NCBI GenBank assembly: GCA_007026445.1
Contig: VDMD01000146.1
Coordinates: forward strand, 1 to 53,301
Length of the DNA: 53,301 nucleotides
Source of the DNA: Schizophyllum amplum
Lineage: Eukaryota; Basidiomycota; Agaricomycetes; Agaricales; Schizophyllaceae
Reading direction: 5' to 3'
Each line of letters begins with the position of its first letter. Positions within the stretch are counted from its first letter, which is position 1. Shown here in pieces: positions 1-11,550 of the stretch. The translations under genes were made by a program, and so were the position numbers. Under the pieces are notes generated by a model, which searched no databases, was not told the origin of the DNA, and was given only the letters and a program-made list of their open reading frames with translations.

Positions 1-1000
1 GCAGCAGACGGACATCACGGAAGACAGAAGCAGAACAAAGGTACGGCTGACAGGAGGAAGGGTCACGTGAACGTGTTCAATAACGGTAGACCGGACCGAG
101 TTAATCAAGCCATGACGCAATTGACCTCACTCCCGTTCTCGCCATCACCATCGCGCGCCGCGCGGCACTCAAGTCGGCGACGCCATTCCCCAGCCATTCC
201 CTGCTCATCGCTTCGGGCGCTTGGGACGGCGCATTCGAAGGCACTTCTGCCGCTGTTTGACTATGCTACGCCCAGCTGGTAGGGAACGATAGGGTCCGAT
301 ACATTTCGCGCGCCCTCTCTGGCCTGCCTTTACCCTCATGTCTGCAAGGACAGCACAATGTGTACGGCCTTGCTTTCTTCGCGAAGGTGTCTTCAAACGC
401 AGCTATACCGCGCTCTGCTCCTGCGCAGCGTCTTGCAATGCAGCTTGGGTCGGCGTGTCCGCTATGCCGCTCAGTACGTGCCAGCCTTGCTAGATCGTTC
501 CCTGGGTTCCACGCTACGGCTCCCGCCGTTTCTGCACCTCACGGCTGCGCTCACAGCAGATCGCTCTTCGCAAAGTGCCAAGCGAGTCTCTTCGTGGCCT
601 AGCGCCGACACTCGGGAGCCGTAATGCTCCTTCATGTACTTCAGGACCCTTGCGCAGCTCCGCTCAAGCGCCGACTTTCAGATATGTCGGGGCGGCAGCC
701 ATTACTTTGTGGCTTCTTGTGTGACTGGGATGTCCCATCCAGTACGAAGAGCATCGGTCGCACGCAAGAGTCCCATGCTGTGGAGTTCAACGGATTCTAC
801 ACCCGCGTTGCGCATGCGCGAAGGCAACGTTCCTCTTCGTCTCCGCATTGGCTTATGCACGTACATTGGACCGATTCAACGCCTTGTATCGATACAATTG
901 ATTTCTTGTTGGACCATGACTATGATACATACACTATGCATTGCTTCGTCGCTTCTGTCTCCAAGCCGGTTGGCACTGCTCACAACTCAGACGACACCGC
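1..1000. other. No recognisable gene (left edge)
   Basis: Short overlapping open frames exist on both strands, but none shows a known domain, a consistent intron pattern or biased codon use. The segment lies downstream of the stop codon of the dehydrogenase at 1001-2006, so part of it is probably that gene's 3' UTR. Confidence 0.5.
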
Positions 1001-2006
1001 TCAGCCGTTGACCATGGTGCCGCCGTTGGGGTGCAACGTCTGCCCGCTGATGAAGCTGCTGTCTTGACTTGCCAGGAAGACGCAGCACGTCGCGATCTCA
1101 GACGGCTGGTGCGAATGTCAGCAACGGTCAATGCGCGCCCAGAGCTCGCACTCACCTGCCCCGGCCTGCCCATTGGCGTCGCATTGAACTGCGACAGGTT
1201 CTCCTTCCCCATCGTCGCCACGACGAGCGGCGTCCACACCGGGCCCGGCGCGATCGCGTTCACGCGGATGCCATCGCCCACGACCTGGTTCGACAACCCG
1301 CGCGTGAAGGCGACAATCGCGCCCTTCGTGGAAGTGTAGTCGAGCAGGTCGGAGCGGCCGATGTAGTGGTTGACGGAGGCCATGTTGATGATCGTCGCGC
1401 CCTTCGTCTTGCGGAGGTGCGGGAGCGCGTACTTGGCCATGTGGTAGTACCCGTAGATGTTCACCTTGAATGTGTGGTTCCATTGCTCCCTGTCGCGCCG
1501 ATGTTAGCTTCCGCCATTCCCACCCTATTCCAAAGGGTCACGCACTCGCTCAACCCGTCGATCGAGTTCTGCACCATTTGATACGCAGCGTTGTTGACCA
1601 GGATCTCCAGTCCGCCAAGCGCCTTGACCGCTTCATCCACCGCGCGCCGGCACTCCTCGCCCTTGCTCAGATCCGCCTGGATGCACACGCACTTGCGGCC
1701 CTTCCCCTCGACCTGCTTCCGCGTGTCCTGCGCGTCCTTCTCCTCCTCCGGGAGGTACACGATCGCCACGTCCGCACCCTCCATCGCGTACAGCAGCGCC
1801 GTCGCACGCCCGATGCCGCTGTCGCCGCCCGTGATTAGCGCGCGCTTGTGCTCGAGCTTGCCGGCGGCGCGGTAGGTCTGGTAGCCCGAGTCCTCGGTGG
1901 GGAGCTTGGTGGAGGCGGGCGCGGGGTCCATCTGATGCTGCGCGCCTGGCGGCTGCTGCTCCTGGTTGGGATCGGGGAGGTGGCCTTTCTCGTATTGGGT
2001 AGACAT
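1001..2006 (-). CDS. NAD(P)-dependent short-chain dehydrogenase/reductase
   Basis: Classical SDR of the type with a 40-50 residue N-terminal extension (YghA/YhdF-like), expected to oxidise or reduce a sugar, polyol or alcohol in the cytosol. Splicing two introns (1490-1545 and 1106-1155) gives 299 residues, which is the usual length. Visible are the Rossmann motif TGGDSGIG at about residues 59-66, NNAA at 138-141, the catalytic Ser in NMASV at about 192 and YTSTK at 205-209. The last exon begins PSEIATCCVFLAS and ends HPNGGTMVNG. The start ATG at 2004-2006 is the first in frame and precedes the Pro/Gln-rich extension. The gene is divergent from the HMG-box gene. The substrate cannot be told from sequence. 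The fold assignment is firm. Confidence 0.92.
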
Positions 2007-3322
2007 GGTGGTGGTGATGTTAGATGTGTTACGGAGGATGTGTGAGGGATTTGAGGAGGATTTGGCCAGCTTTTGTACCGGGAGGACTCTGACATACTGT
2101 CATAGCTGACGAGCGCCCAGGTGACGATGAAGTGGCGCGCCGTCTGACGTTTGCTATCGAAGGAGAGTGAACAAACGACTGCCCTGGTACTTTTGTCAAG
2201 TAAAGAGCTCAGTCGAGGTAGGCGAATGATGGCTGCCAGATTTTGAGTCTGACTTCAAGGAGCGTACTGTTGGGGAGGTAAGGAAGTCAAAGAAAACAAG
2301 ACCATCGGTATCCGGACCGAGGGCCGATGTTGAACTTCGTGACTACATGTCACGCTCGTTCGTCTCTTGTCCTCCAACTTCAACCCTTCAACTTGCGCTC
2401 AAAAGACGTTCAGACGTTCGATACTAATTCTAGGTTTCTTACAGATAGTCTGGATGGAAAGAATGACCCGAGGTCATCTGCCTACCTTGCTGCGGCGTCT
2501 GTCGTTCGTCGATCGTGGCACTGTGCATCACCGGCGGTTGCTTCAACTTGCCTTGTCCCTCCTTTCTTCTGTGTAAAGCATCAATTACCATCTCGATCAG
2601 CTATCCCAGCTGCATGTTTCTTCAACGAAGAACAACGGTCTCCGTCGACAAGAGCTTGTTCTCACGAGGGCGTGCGATTCGTTGTTCAGCAACGCAGGTG
2701 GCTCCTTGTACGACGTTGCGCATCCATTGCGTAAATCGTTTCATGCATTAGCAACGGGCAGGCCCAATGGTTCCTGCCAGAAAATCGGATGCACTGCTCC
2801 CTTCCCCGAGCCTGGAGTACAAGGGGGTCGCTGTATGGGGTTACACCGTTTTGGGAGAACTCGGCCGGGGATGCGCTCGGGGATAAACCCATTCTTGTTA
2901 TAAGCATCCAAAAGGGACTGACAAATTTCAAGGGCTTCTTCATGTTCGGCCACGAGTCTGTCAGTTCTGCAAGTACTGGGCCTCTCTGCGTCTGTTCTGT
3001 GTGCTTGGATGCGGCTGGAGGAGCTGAACGCACTCGAAGTTGAACGGAGGAAAACGAAGCAGAAACAAGCGCGCCGTTCTGGTGGCGAATCCGAGGGCGG
3101 ACCTCGTACCGGGGTCTCGTGCACTCGTTCTCTGCTGTTCGCTGATGGATTCCCATGGGCGCCCTCAGTCCTTATAAACTGGGGACTGCAATCTATCGAG
3201 TACTCATTGTCCGCCCTTTACGCCCCCATCGCCGACCGAACGCGCCGTGTTGCCCATTGTCCCCCTCTCCTCGTGTCCACGAACCCGCCTCGCCATCCCA
3301 TTGTCTAATATCGGCTCCGAAC
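2007..3322. other. Divergent intergenic region, dehydrogenase/HMG-box gene
   Basis: A 1.3 kb spacer between two divergent genes. It presumably holds both promoters. The open frames here are not recognisable. A TATA box for the rightward gene sits near its right end. Confidence 0.6.
3173..3178 (+). promoter_or_regulatory. TATA box of the HMG-box gene
   Basis: TATAAA lies about 150 nt before the ATG at 3323, in an otherwise pyrimidine-rich leader. This implies a 5' UTR of about 115-120 nt if transcription starts about 30 nt downstream. Confidence 0.5.
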
Positions 3323-5289
3323 ATGCAGTTCGAAGTCCAGTTCACGCAGAACGTCACGCCGACGTCGTACGCGACGGAAGTCGCGACCGGGGGCCCGGTG
3401 CCCGCGGACGACTACGAGACCCAGAACTTCCTCTTCGCGCCCGGTGAGGACGACGCGCCCGAGCCCGAGAGCACCAGGAAGAAGCGCCGCCGGGCGGCGA
3501 AGGACGACCACATCCCCCGTCCCCCCAACGCGTTCATGCTCTTCCGCGCCGACTTTGTCAACAAGGGCCGCGTTCCTCCCTCTATCGAGACCGTGCACGG
3601 CAACCTCAGCAAAATCATCGGTGCGTTTACCTGTGCCTCCCACCCTGACCTCGTGCTGACCGGTGTTTCTTTGCCCAGGCGCGGTCTGGCGCAACCTTCC
3701 CCCGCATGAGGCGCAGTTCTGGCAGGTCAAGGCTGCGAAGGCAAAGCAGGATCATGCGCGCCAACATCCCGAGTACAAGTACCGCCCCGCCCACGCCCGC
3801 GCAGCAAAGGCCGCCGAGGACGCAAAGTCACCTCAGGCCGCACGCCCCACCCGCGCCGCGCCGCGCGCATCTGCAGCGAGCAAAGGTGTGTTTTCCATGG
3901 CTTTCGTGTGCGAGCACAATCTGACTTCTTGTGCCAGTCGACGCACCCGTTCAGTTCATGCAATACGCCGGCCCCGGTGCCCCGGCCCCTCGGAGGCACC
4001 GTGTTCAGACACAGACCCCCGAGCCCTCCGACGAGCAGCCCACTGTGGAGACCGCTCATGCCGAGCGCCGCTTCGACATCGTTGCCAAGTACATGCTCAA
4101 CGGCATCAAGCACGAGGAACTCGAGGCTGCCGTGCAGGAGTGGGAGAAGACGCACGACTGCGAGACGGAGTGCATGGCCGCGTACTCGCCGATGCCGTCG
4201 AAGAAGAGGAAGGTCGCCCCGAAGCCCAAGCCCACGGGCCGTCCTGCGCGTGCTACGGCCGCGCGGAAGGCCAAGGCGGGCTCGCCTTCCTCGTCTTCCT
4301 CTCGCGAGTCTTCTGTTCACAGCGGAGATGGCGACTTTGAGTTCACCTTTGATGCCCGTTCCTTCCAGCAGGACGGGTCTTCCAGCGAGGGCGTCCCTCT
4401 TACCCCGTCACCTCCACCGTCGTACTGCTCCGGTTCTCGCTCGCCGTCGCCATATTCTGCATCGTCTTCGACCGCGCCCGAGTCTTTCCAGCACGGGTAC
4501 TACCAGGAAGCCATGTACCCTGCGTACACGGGCTCCTACGCCGGCATCAACCCCGGCTTCTTCCAGCCGCCGCCCATGAACTACGACTCCATCCCCCAGG
4601 ACTATCCCCGCCGCCGCTCCTCCAGCGTGCCTCCGCCCACCGTCACCGCCGCGAACTTCCAGCAATTCCAGCCCTTCCAGCAGTTTGAGGATATGCAGCA
4701 GCAGCAGCCGACCAGTTCTCAACCCGCCCTCATCCGCGACACTGTGCCAGTCTTCATCAACCCCTTCGCGCCCAAGGCGGAGAATGAGGCGGCACCGGAG
4801 CCGCTCGCGGCCAGCCCGGCGCCGACGTACTTCGGCGCGTACACGGACGAGCACGGGCGGCGCATGTCGGCGATGCGCACGGACGCGATCATCGGCGCGC
4901 ACCGGCGCGCGTCGAGCGCGTTCGGGTACCACCCGGAGCCTTCATGCGCTGCGCAGGCAAGCTTCTACACAACGCCGGCGGCGATGTTTGACCCGTCGTA
5001 CCGCATGGGACAGCCGTACGCGACGGTCGCGCCGTACGATACGATGACGCCGTCAATGGAGTACTACGAGGCGCCGCCGTATCCGTCTCTGGTGGCCCCG
5101 ACGCCTACGCGGCCAACGATGGCGAGCCCCATGATTTCGGAGGTGGAGAGCTACGAGCAGCCTGCGAGTTGCCCGTCGTCGGTGCCTGCATCACCCGCTC
5201 GTGACAAGCTGCCCTCCTTCTCGCTCGAGAGCTTCGTGGACTTCTCCTCCTGCACAGACGACTCTGATGTCAAGCCTGAAGACAACTAG
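3323..5289 (+). CDS. HMG-box transcription factor (MATA_HMG type)
   Basis: A 618-residue nuclear DNA-binding protein after removal of introns at 3621-3678 and 3886-3937. The HMG box occupies about residues 64-136: a KKRRR basic patch, RPPNAFMLFRADF at its start, then WRNLPPHEAQFW and YKYRP. This matches sequence-specific single-box factors of the mating-type/ste11 class. The remaining 480 residues are low complexity (Ser, Pro, Gln, Tyr), with a KKRKV-like basic stretch after the second intron and a Gln-rich block before the middle of the tail, as in activation regions. Homologues in mushrooms control mating and fruiting genes, but this member's target is not shown by the sequence. It ends at TAG 5287-5289. 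No frameshift was seen. Confidence 0.9.
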
Positions 5290-6238
5290 ATCCCGATCCC
5301 ACATTGAAACGACCCTCACGACCGCATCTTCCCGTCTCGTCTCGTATCATCTCTTGTCTCCTCTCAATCTGCTCTCTCCCGGAATTAAACCAAAAGCATT
5401 ATCAACTACCTACAGCCCACCTAATCATCCCTCCCATCACATCACCATTACATCGCTATCGCTTCAGACTTCCTGCGTACCCTGTTTTAATCTCCACCCC
5501 AGGTTGTGTCTCCCACCTGATTTTTACTCCTCTATCTGGTCTTTGTCCCGCAACCTAGTTTTTGTCGTCTTGACTTATACTTACTTACCGTACCTTCGCA
5601 TCGTCTTCCACACCCTCGCACCACTGTAGCCTGCCTGCTCATACCCCCTTCCCCGCCTTGTTAGTTCCGGTGACCGTTTGCATCACAACTTGTAGCATAT
5701 CGAATTGATTGTTGGCGCCGCTAGCGGCTGCCTTGTTTCTGCTCTACCCCAGCTCGGAGAAGTTCGAATGCAAGTTCTGTGCCAAAATGATCAGTACAAA
5801 GACATCCTCGCGCGGCTCTACGAAACTGAAGCGAGGTGATCAAACAGACACTGCGCCGTGGCGATGATACGTACGCGTACAGGATTGTATGACAGACTGA
5901 CTTGTCTTCGTGGCAAGGCTTATGCTACTCGACTGCAAGGAAGCGCCCAATAACGCATGTATTACGAAGGAGCGACGACAGTACGATATGCTGGCTACGA
6001 TAGGCCCGTATAATAAGTGACCGTTAACTCACGAAAGCGACCGGAATGAGTACATGGTGTATGGTTGACAACGATACATTGGATTGGGTAGATGGAGGGA
6101 AAGATAGTGACAGTCTCGTCTAAACGGCAAGTGACATGTCCGACCGTCACTCGACGATGGTGAGGAGCTCGGTGGGTCGACGAACTGAACATGCTTGTGG
6201 TGGCAGTGGTGTTGGTGGCGATGGTGGTGGACTTGCAG
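5290..6238. other. 3' flanking region between convergent genes
   Basis: The first 350 nt are strongly pyrimidine-rich (TCTC/CCTC runs), typical of a 3' UTR of the HMG-box gene. The rest lies beyond the stop of the convergent IML2-like gene. No coding signal or RNA gene was recognised. Confidence 0.5.
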
Positions 6239-8906
6239 TTACAGTCGATTGCTCTGCAAAGCCTCAACAGCAGCGTGTGTCCGCATCATCAGCGCGTTCT
6301 CCATGCTGTACTTGCCCTGTCATCCAATCAGCTCCTTGATCTCTGCAAACATGTAAGGATACTTACCTTCCGCCCCACCGCGTTCACCTCTAATGGCTTC
6401 CCGCTCTGCACGAGATCGAACTGCGCCTGCGCGCCGGTCTTGTCGCCCTGACACGCAAGGAGCCGGCCATATTCGTAGTCTGCAGTGTGCAGCGTCAGGC
6501 CTGGATGCCATCGAAATACAACGTGAACGGATACGCACGGGCGTGATACACAATATGATGGTCAAGCTCAATCTTGGGGCCGAACTCGAAGATATGAAGG
6601 AAGGCTGCGACAGCGTGCGCGCCCGCATCGGGCATGGCCGTTCCTATGGGGTCTTCCGGATCCGGGATAGCGTCCGGGTCCTGCCAGCCTTCGTTAGCCT
6701 GAAGACCGTTGTCATTATGAGCGAGCGAGGACGCACCGGATACGCGACATATCGCAAGCAGACACCTTCCAAGAACCTGGACAACGCAAAGTCGTCCCAG
6801 AAGCCTGCGCCGTACGCCGCTGCGCGCGCATCGCTGGGTTTCTCGCCCTCCTCTCCTGCGTGCGCCACGCCGAGTGCGGCAAGCTGTGTCCATACCGCGG
6901 GGAGCATCCGCTCCGTCAGAACATAGCGCGGCGCATGCGTGATCGTAAGCCAGATGTAAGCAGCCTCAAGTGCAGGGAGTGCAAGTCGGCCGTTCTGCAG
7001 CTGGAATTTGCGCGCCTTGCGGGCGAAGAATTTCTAGGTAAATGATTCCGAATCATTAGTTTATCATATCAAGTTATGTTGAGTTCACAAACCTCGAGCG
7101 GTATCGACTTCCCAGCGATGCGTTGCCGCAGGTTGGGCACTTGGGCCAAGAGGGCGGCGGCAGTCTTGCGATCCTCGTCGCCCTCTGGGCCTGATGCTGC
7201 GCTCTCCAACAAGCAAACAGCATAACCATAAGAGTAGATGCATTTGGACCACTACAGTTGCACGTGAGCAAGCTCGCTACTTCAGCGGGAACGCGACTCA
7301 CGGTTGCCTGCTCCTCTAAGATCTTCCAGCAATCTAGGCTCGCTTTGGCGTCCCAGAGTGCCAGGTCTGCAAGCGCAATCTCCCAATAGGAGACGTGGTG
7401 CAAGTTCCTGCGTATGAATAAGATCGTGAAAGGTAAGATGAACAACCTTATATTTCGGCGTACTTATATTGTGTTTGCACCTCCCTGGCCTTGGTGTAGT
7501 GTGCGATTGCTTTCTTAGGCTGGGAACGGACCAATGAAAGACGGCCTGCGCCAAACTGGAAGAACACGCCTGCAAGATAAATCAGAGTCATTCAAGGGTA
7601 GCTCGTAACCTCAGGGCGCAATCCACTTACTATCAGGATAGCGCTTCAGATTCCAGTCAAGGATCTTCTGAGCCATGCTCAAGTCCACGCAATCGATAGT
7701 GAAGCTGGATAGAACCAAGTGGAACATGAGCAACACCATGTCGCATATTGACCGCCGCAAACCCTCATCCCCTGTGGAACGATGAGCCTCACAGCAAGTA
7801 GATGAACGACCGTCATACGTACTCGCGCTGACTCCCGGCTCGTCGCTGTCCACTGTCCAGCCGCCGGCTTTCTGAAGCATCTCGAGGCCGAATTTCCGGT
7901 CCCCCTTATACCCAAATAGCTCCACAATAGTCAGCAACCGTGCAGGCATCTGCACTGCATCAGCGAGAGACGCGGGCTAAGTCGGGGAGAGCGGCATACG
8001 AGGGACAGGATGAGATTGGACGCCCCGACGCCGAGGTAGACGCCTGAGCGGAAGTGGGCATCAATCTCGTTGCCCTTGCCTTCCTCGTCCATGGTCTCAA
8101 CGAATTTGCCAAGTTGGCGGTAAGTGTTCATGATGGTGCGCATGTTCAGGCTGTAGGGTGTTAACAATGGAACATATTTGAATATGCGGGGGCGTACATC
8201 TCGCGTATGAACGCTAGCCAGTCTCCCGAATATACAATGCCGAGGAGCGACTTCTCGAACATTGTCTCAGTGTATGTGAGCTCCGCGTGGCGTTCGACGA
8301 GGGTCATACTCTTAATCCATGCAACGCTCGAGGTGCTGAGGGAGGAGACGACCAAGCCAGCGAGCCTGGTGGTCATAGAGGGGGCCTTTTTGCGGTGTGC
8401 ACTGGCTATGGTGATGCCCCGCTTGGTATGCGTGATGCCCGCAAGGAGGTCCTGAAGGGGTACAGTCAGCCAGTGCTGTATAGGCGCTGTTCACGACGAC
8501 GCACCTCGTCCTCATACGACATGAGGCCCTTGATGCATTGTATAAGCCCGTAGCCCGTCGCGAAGTACATTCTCTCCTTTTTCTTGTCGTTCACATCGCA
8601 GTACTCCTCAGACTCGTGCATGTGCGATGCGAGGAAAAGCTCGAGGGCGTAGGCCACACATTTGATGTCGTCTATAGCGTGATTGTGCTTGTACGGTGTC
8701 CTGACGGGTGGGGGGCCGCCGGTGAAAGCTGACTGATACGAGGGAGCAGCACCGTCCTGCTTGGAGACAGCTGTTGGATGCGGGGCGCCGTTCGTGGTCG
8801 GTTCGGCCTCTCGCATGCTCTCTGTCGCTTGTTCCTCCAGTGTCAAAGGCATTTGTTTCTCAAATATGGCTGTCGGTGTCGGAGGGGATTGCAAGGAGGC
8901 GCTCAT
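6239..8906 (-). CDS. IML2/TTC39-family TPR protein (DUF3808)
   Basis: Fungal homologue of yeast IML2 and animal TTC39, a helical repeat protein linked in yeast to clearance of protein inclusions through lipid droplets. About ten short GT-AG introns must be removed; the first is 8452-8504. Family hallmarks appear in order: a hydrophilic N-terminus, AYALELFLASHMHES, GLIQCIKGLMSYEDE, GIVYSGDWLAFIRE, GVYLGVGASNLILSL, KGDRKFGLEMLQKAGGW, MFHLVLSSFTIDCVDL and a final HHIVYHAR followed by DYEYGRLLACQGDKTGA. The ATG at 8904-8906 opens the first exon, and TAA at 6239-6241 follows ALQSNRL. One late intron is only about 38 nt. The reading frame is intact throughout. Exact orthology to IML2 is inferred from these motifs. 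Confidence 0.85.
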
Positions 8907-9282
8907 GACCGTGGACGCCAGGGGGACACAGTGACCAAAAGTACAATGCGTTTCAATCGTCGGGATATCGGTCCGGCTATCCGATCATGTCACTTGCGGC
9001 ATTGACCGGCTCGTCTTCCGCTGCCGAGCGGCAGCGACATAGTAGCCTAATCCTGGTTCAACGTCTCTGGCAGCCACGCGGACACTCTACTCCCTCGCCA
9101 TACAATGATACATAAGTACCAGAGAGACTGATCTTGATATCTGTAAAAGGCTCTGCTAATTGTCTTGATTTCCCTCGGAGCCTCCTTCAAGATCATCGGG
9201 GCCTCTCCATTGAAGCTCACCCGACACCGCTCGTCGTCTCCCTGTGCACTACAATGAAGTCTTCGCGCCGATACTTGCCCCC
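8907..9282. other. Spacer between two leftward genes
   Basis: Holds the promoter and 5' UTR of the IML2-like gene and the 3' end of the acyl-CoA dehydrogenase gene. No TATA box or coding sequence was recognised. Confidence 0.5.
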
Positions 9283-11118
9283 CTATGCCTTGAACTGCTG
9301 GTTGAACTCCCGGCCAATCAGCATCCGCCTGATTTCCTGAGTCCCTGCCCCCACCGCGTACAAACGCGAGTCGCGCACTAGCCGGCCGATGGGATAGTCT
9401 GAGGGTGCGTGAGCAATGTCTTGCACAACTCGGGAATTACAGGTAGTACTCACCGTTGATATACCCGTTGCCTCCGAAGCACTGTTGTGCTTCAATGCAG
9501 ACCTCGATGGCCTTCTCCGTCGAATATAGGATCGCACCAGCGCAATCCTGAAGAGTGGAAGTCAGATAGAGAGTATGCTTATAAAACTCCAGTCGCATGG
9601 TGGTAGATCCACGGCGGCAGTCCACTGAACAAATCACTCACCCTTCGACTGATCCTCCCCTTATCGCAAGCGCGCGCGACCGCGTAGACATACGACCGAC
9701 TCGCATTCAACTTTGTATACATATCTGCGATCTTGGCTGCAAAATCAATCCAATCAATGGCCTACTCAACACAAAACACCGACCGAGAAACGTACCCTGC
9801 ATCAACTGGAACTCGCCTACGGGCTGCTCAAACTGCTTGCGGTCGTGTACGTATTCGACAGCCATATCGAAGGCGCTCTGCATGAGGCTGCGTGGTGTAC
9901 CAGGTAAGTCCCCCAATCGATGCGAGCGCGAAAAACAAAGTTCGTACCCGAGCGGACCACCGCTGAGAACCAGGCGCTCGAGGTCGAGGCCAGACATGAG
10001 GACCGCCGCCCCCCCGGTTTACTTGACCCAGGACGTTCTCTGGGTGTGGATGGTGAGCATGCGTCTTGGGAGAAGCGCCATGGGGTCAAATACACACCTT
10101 CCGGCACGACGCAGTCCTCGAAGACGAGCTCGCATGTGTCGCTCCCGCGCATGCCGAACTTGTCGAGCTTCTGGTGGGTGGTGAAGCCCGGGAAGCCCTT
10201 CTCGACGATGAACGCTGTGATGCCCTTAGAACCTCGTTCGGGGTCCGTCTTTGCGTACACAACGAGCGTCGAGGCGATGGGGCCGTTGGTTATCCTGATG
10301 GCATGTCAGTCATTGTAGCAGGGCTTGTGTAGGGGTCCTGAGTCTTACCAGAACTTGTTCCCGTTGAGCTTGTACCCCCCTGGCACCTTGTCTGCGCGCG
10401 TCCGCATGCTCACAACATCGCTGCCGCTACCTGTCTCGCTCATCGCGAGGCTGCCAACTTTCTTCCCAGAAATGAGATCGGGGAGGTATTTGGCTTTCTG
10501 CACATCCGTGCCGTGTCGATGGATTTGGTTCACGCAGAGGTTCGAGTGGGCTGTGTCAGTCAGATCAGCCATATGAGCTCGCTAAATATACAGGGAAGAG
10601 CGCGACGCACCCCCATACGACAGCGCTACGGATCCAGACGCCTCAGAGAGCGCTTCCATGGCGAGCGTGTGCTGGAAGTAACCGAGCTCTATGCCACCGT
10701 ACTCGGAGGACGTAGTGACGCCGAGCAGCCCCATGTCCCCGAGCTTCTCCCAGATGTCCTGCCATAGACGTAAGGTGAGGGACCACGGTGAGCCGAACAA
10801 GGACCTACGGAGGGGGACGTGTTCGTCCTGTCAATCTCAGCTGCCAGAGGTGCAATCTCCTTCTGCGCAAAGTCATAAACGGCCGTGCGGAACTAGGAAA
10901 GAGACGGGACTGATCAGTCTATGGTGCAAGCTCGATGGCAAAGGACGCACCTCTTCCTCCTCCGCGTTCAGCCCTGCGATGTCCACGTTGTACGTGGACA
11001 CATCTCGCTTCGCGATGAACAGAGCAGGCGCGATGTGCAGTGTAGAGGGCCCCGCTCGCGGTCTTGCAGCGACCGCGATGGATTGTCGGACGAGATTACG
11101 CGTGCATTGGCGGAGCAT
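9283..11118 (-). CDS. IVD: Isovaleryl-CoA dehydrogenase, mitochondrial (one apparent frameshift)
   Basis: FAD enzyme converting isovaleryl-CoA to 3-methylcrotonyl-CoA in leucine breakdown, passing electrons to ETF. The start at 11116-11118 gives an Arg-rich, acid-free leader ([20 protein letters not shown]) typical of matrix import. In order: [44 protein letters not shown] (the FAD/substrate loop), [52 protein letters not shown], and the C-terminal [15 protein letters not shown]. Introns are short. A run of seven C at 10009-10015 (G on the coding strand) puts NVLGQVNRG and the following [12 protein letters not shown] in different frames; six would join them. The family match is strong on both sides, so this is probably a sequence error rather than a dead gene. 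Confidence 0.9.
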
Positions 11119-11550
11119 CTGAAGCTTACGTCGGACGAAGAGGGGTGTTGTCGTCGTCGCGCAGGGATGGTGTCGTGAGAGGTGTCGTCGTGGTCGAAGG
11201 CCAAGGTCCGCGTGCGGCTGATTACCTGTGCCAGTGGGGGTCTTCCTCTGCGAGCCCCCGCGGCGCCAAACCCCGGACCCCACATCGCGTGGTGCGGTAC
11301 GCGGAGTTGGGGGGACGAACACAGCGCACGCGAGCCGGATCTTGTCACGCCTCCGCGATGTGCTCGTGACCAAGGCTAGCGTGTGAAGCTCAACTTCAAG
11401 TTGGGTTCTGCAGTGCTCAATGATCTCAAGCTGATCTCAAGGTCACCGCGTGCGAGAAAGGACACGAACCGTGCGGTACAGTCAGCAGACAAGATGGATC
11501 ATAGCCTAATAGATATCAACCGGCACCCTGGCGTCCTCAAGAACACTCGT
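11119..11550. other. Spacer between two leftward genes
   Basis: Contains the promoter of the isovaleryl-CoA dehydrogenase gene and the 3' end of the inositol kinase gene. No further gene or clear motif was seen. Confidence 0.5.

Noticed and set aside
1069..1581. 170-residue open frame on + antisense to the dehydrogenase
   Set aside because: It is the complement of a well-supported SDR gene in GC-rich DNA and shows no domain of its own.
2686..3156. 156-residue open frame on - upstream of the HMG-box gene
   Set aside because: No recognisable motif, no introns, and composition like its surroundings.
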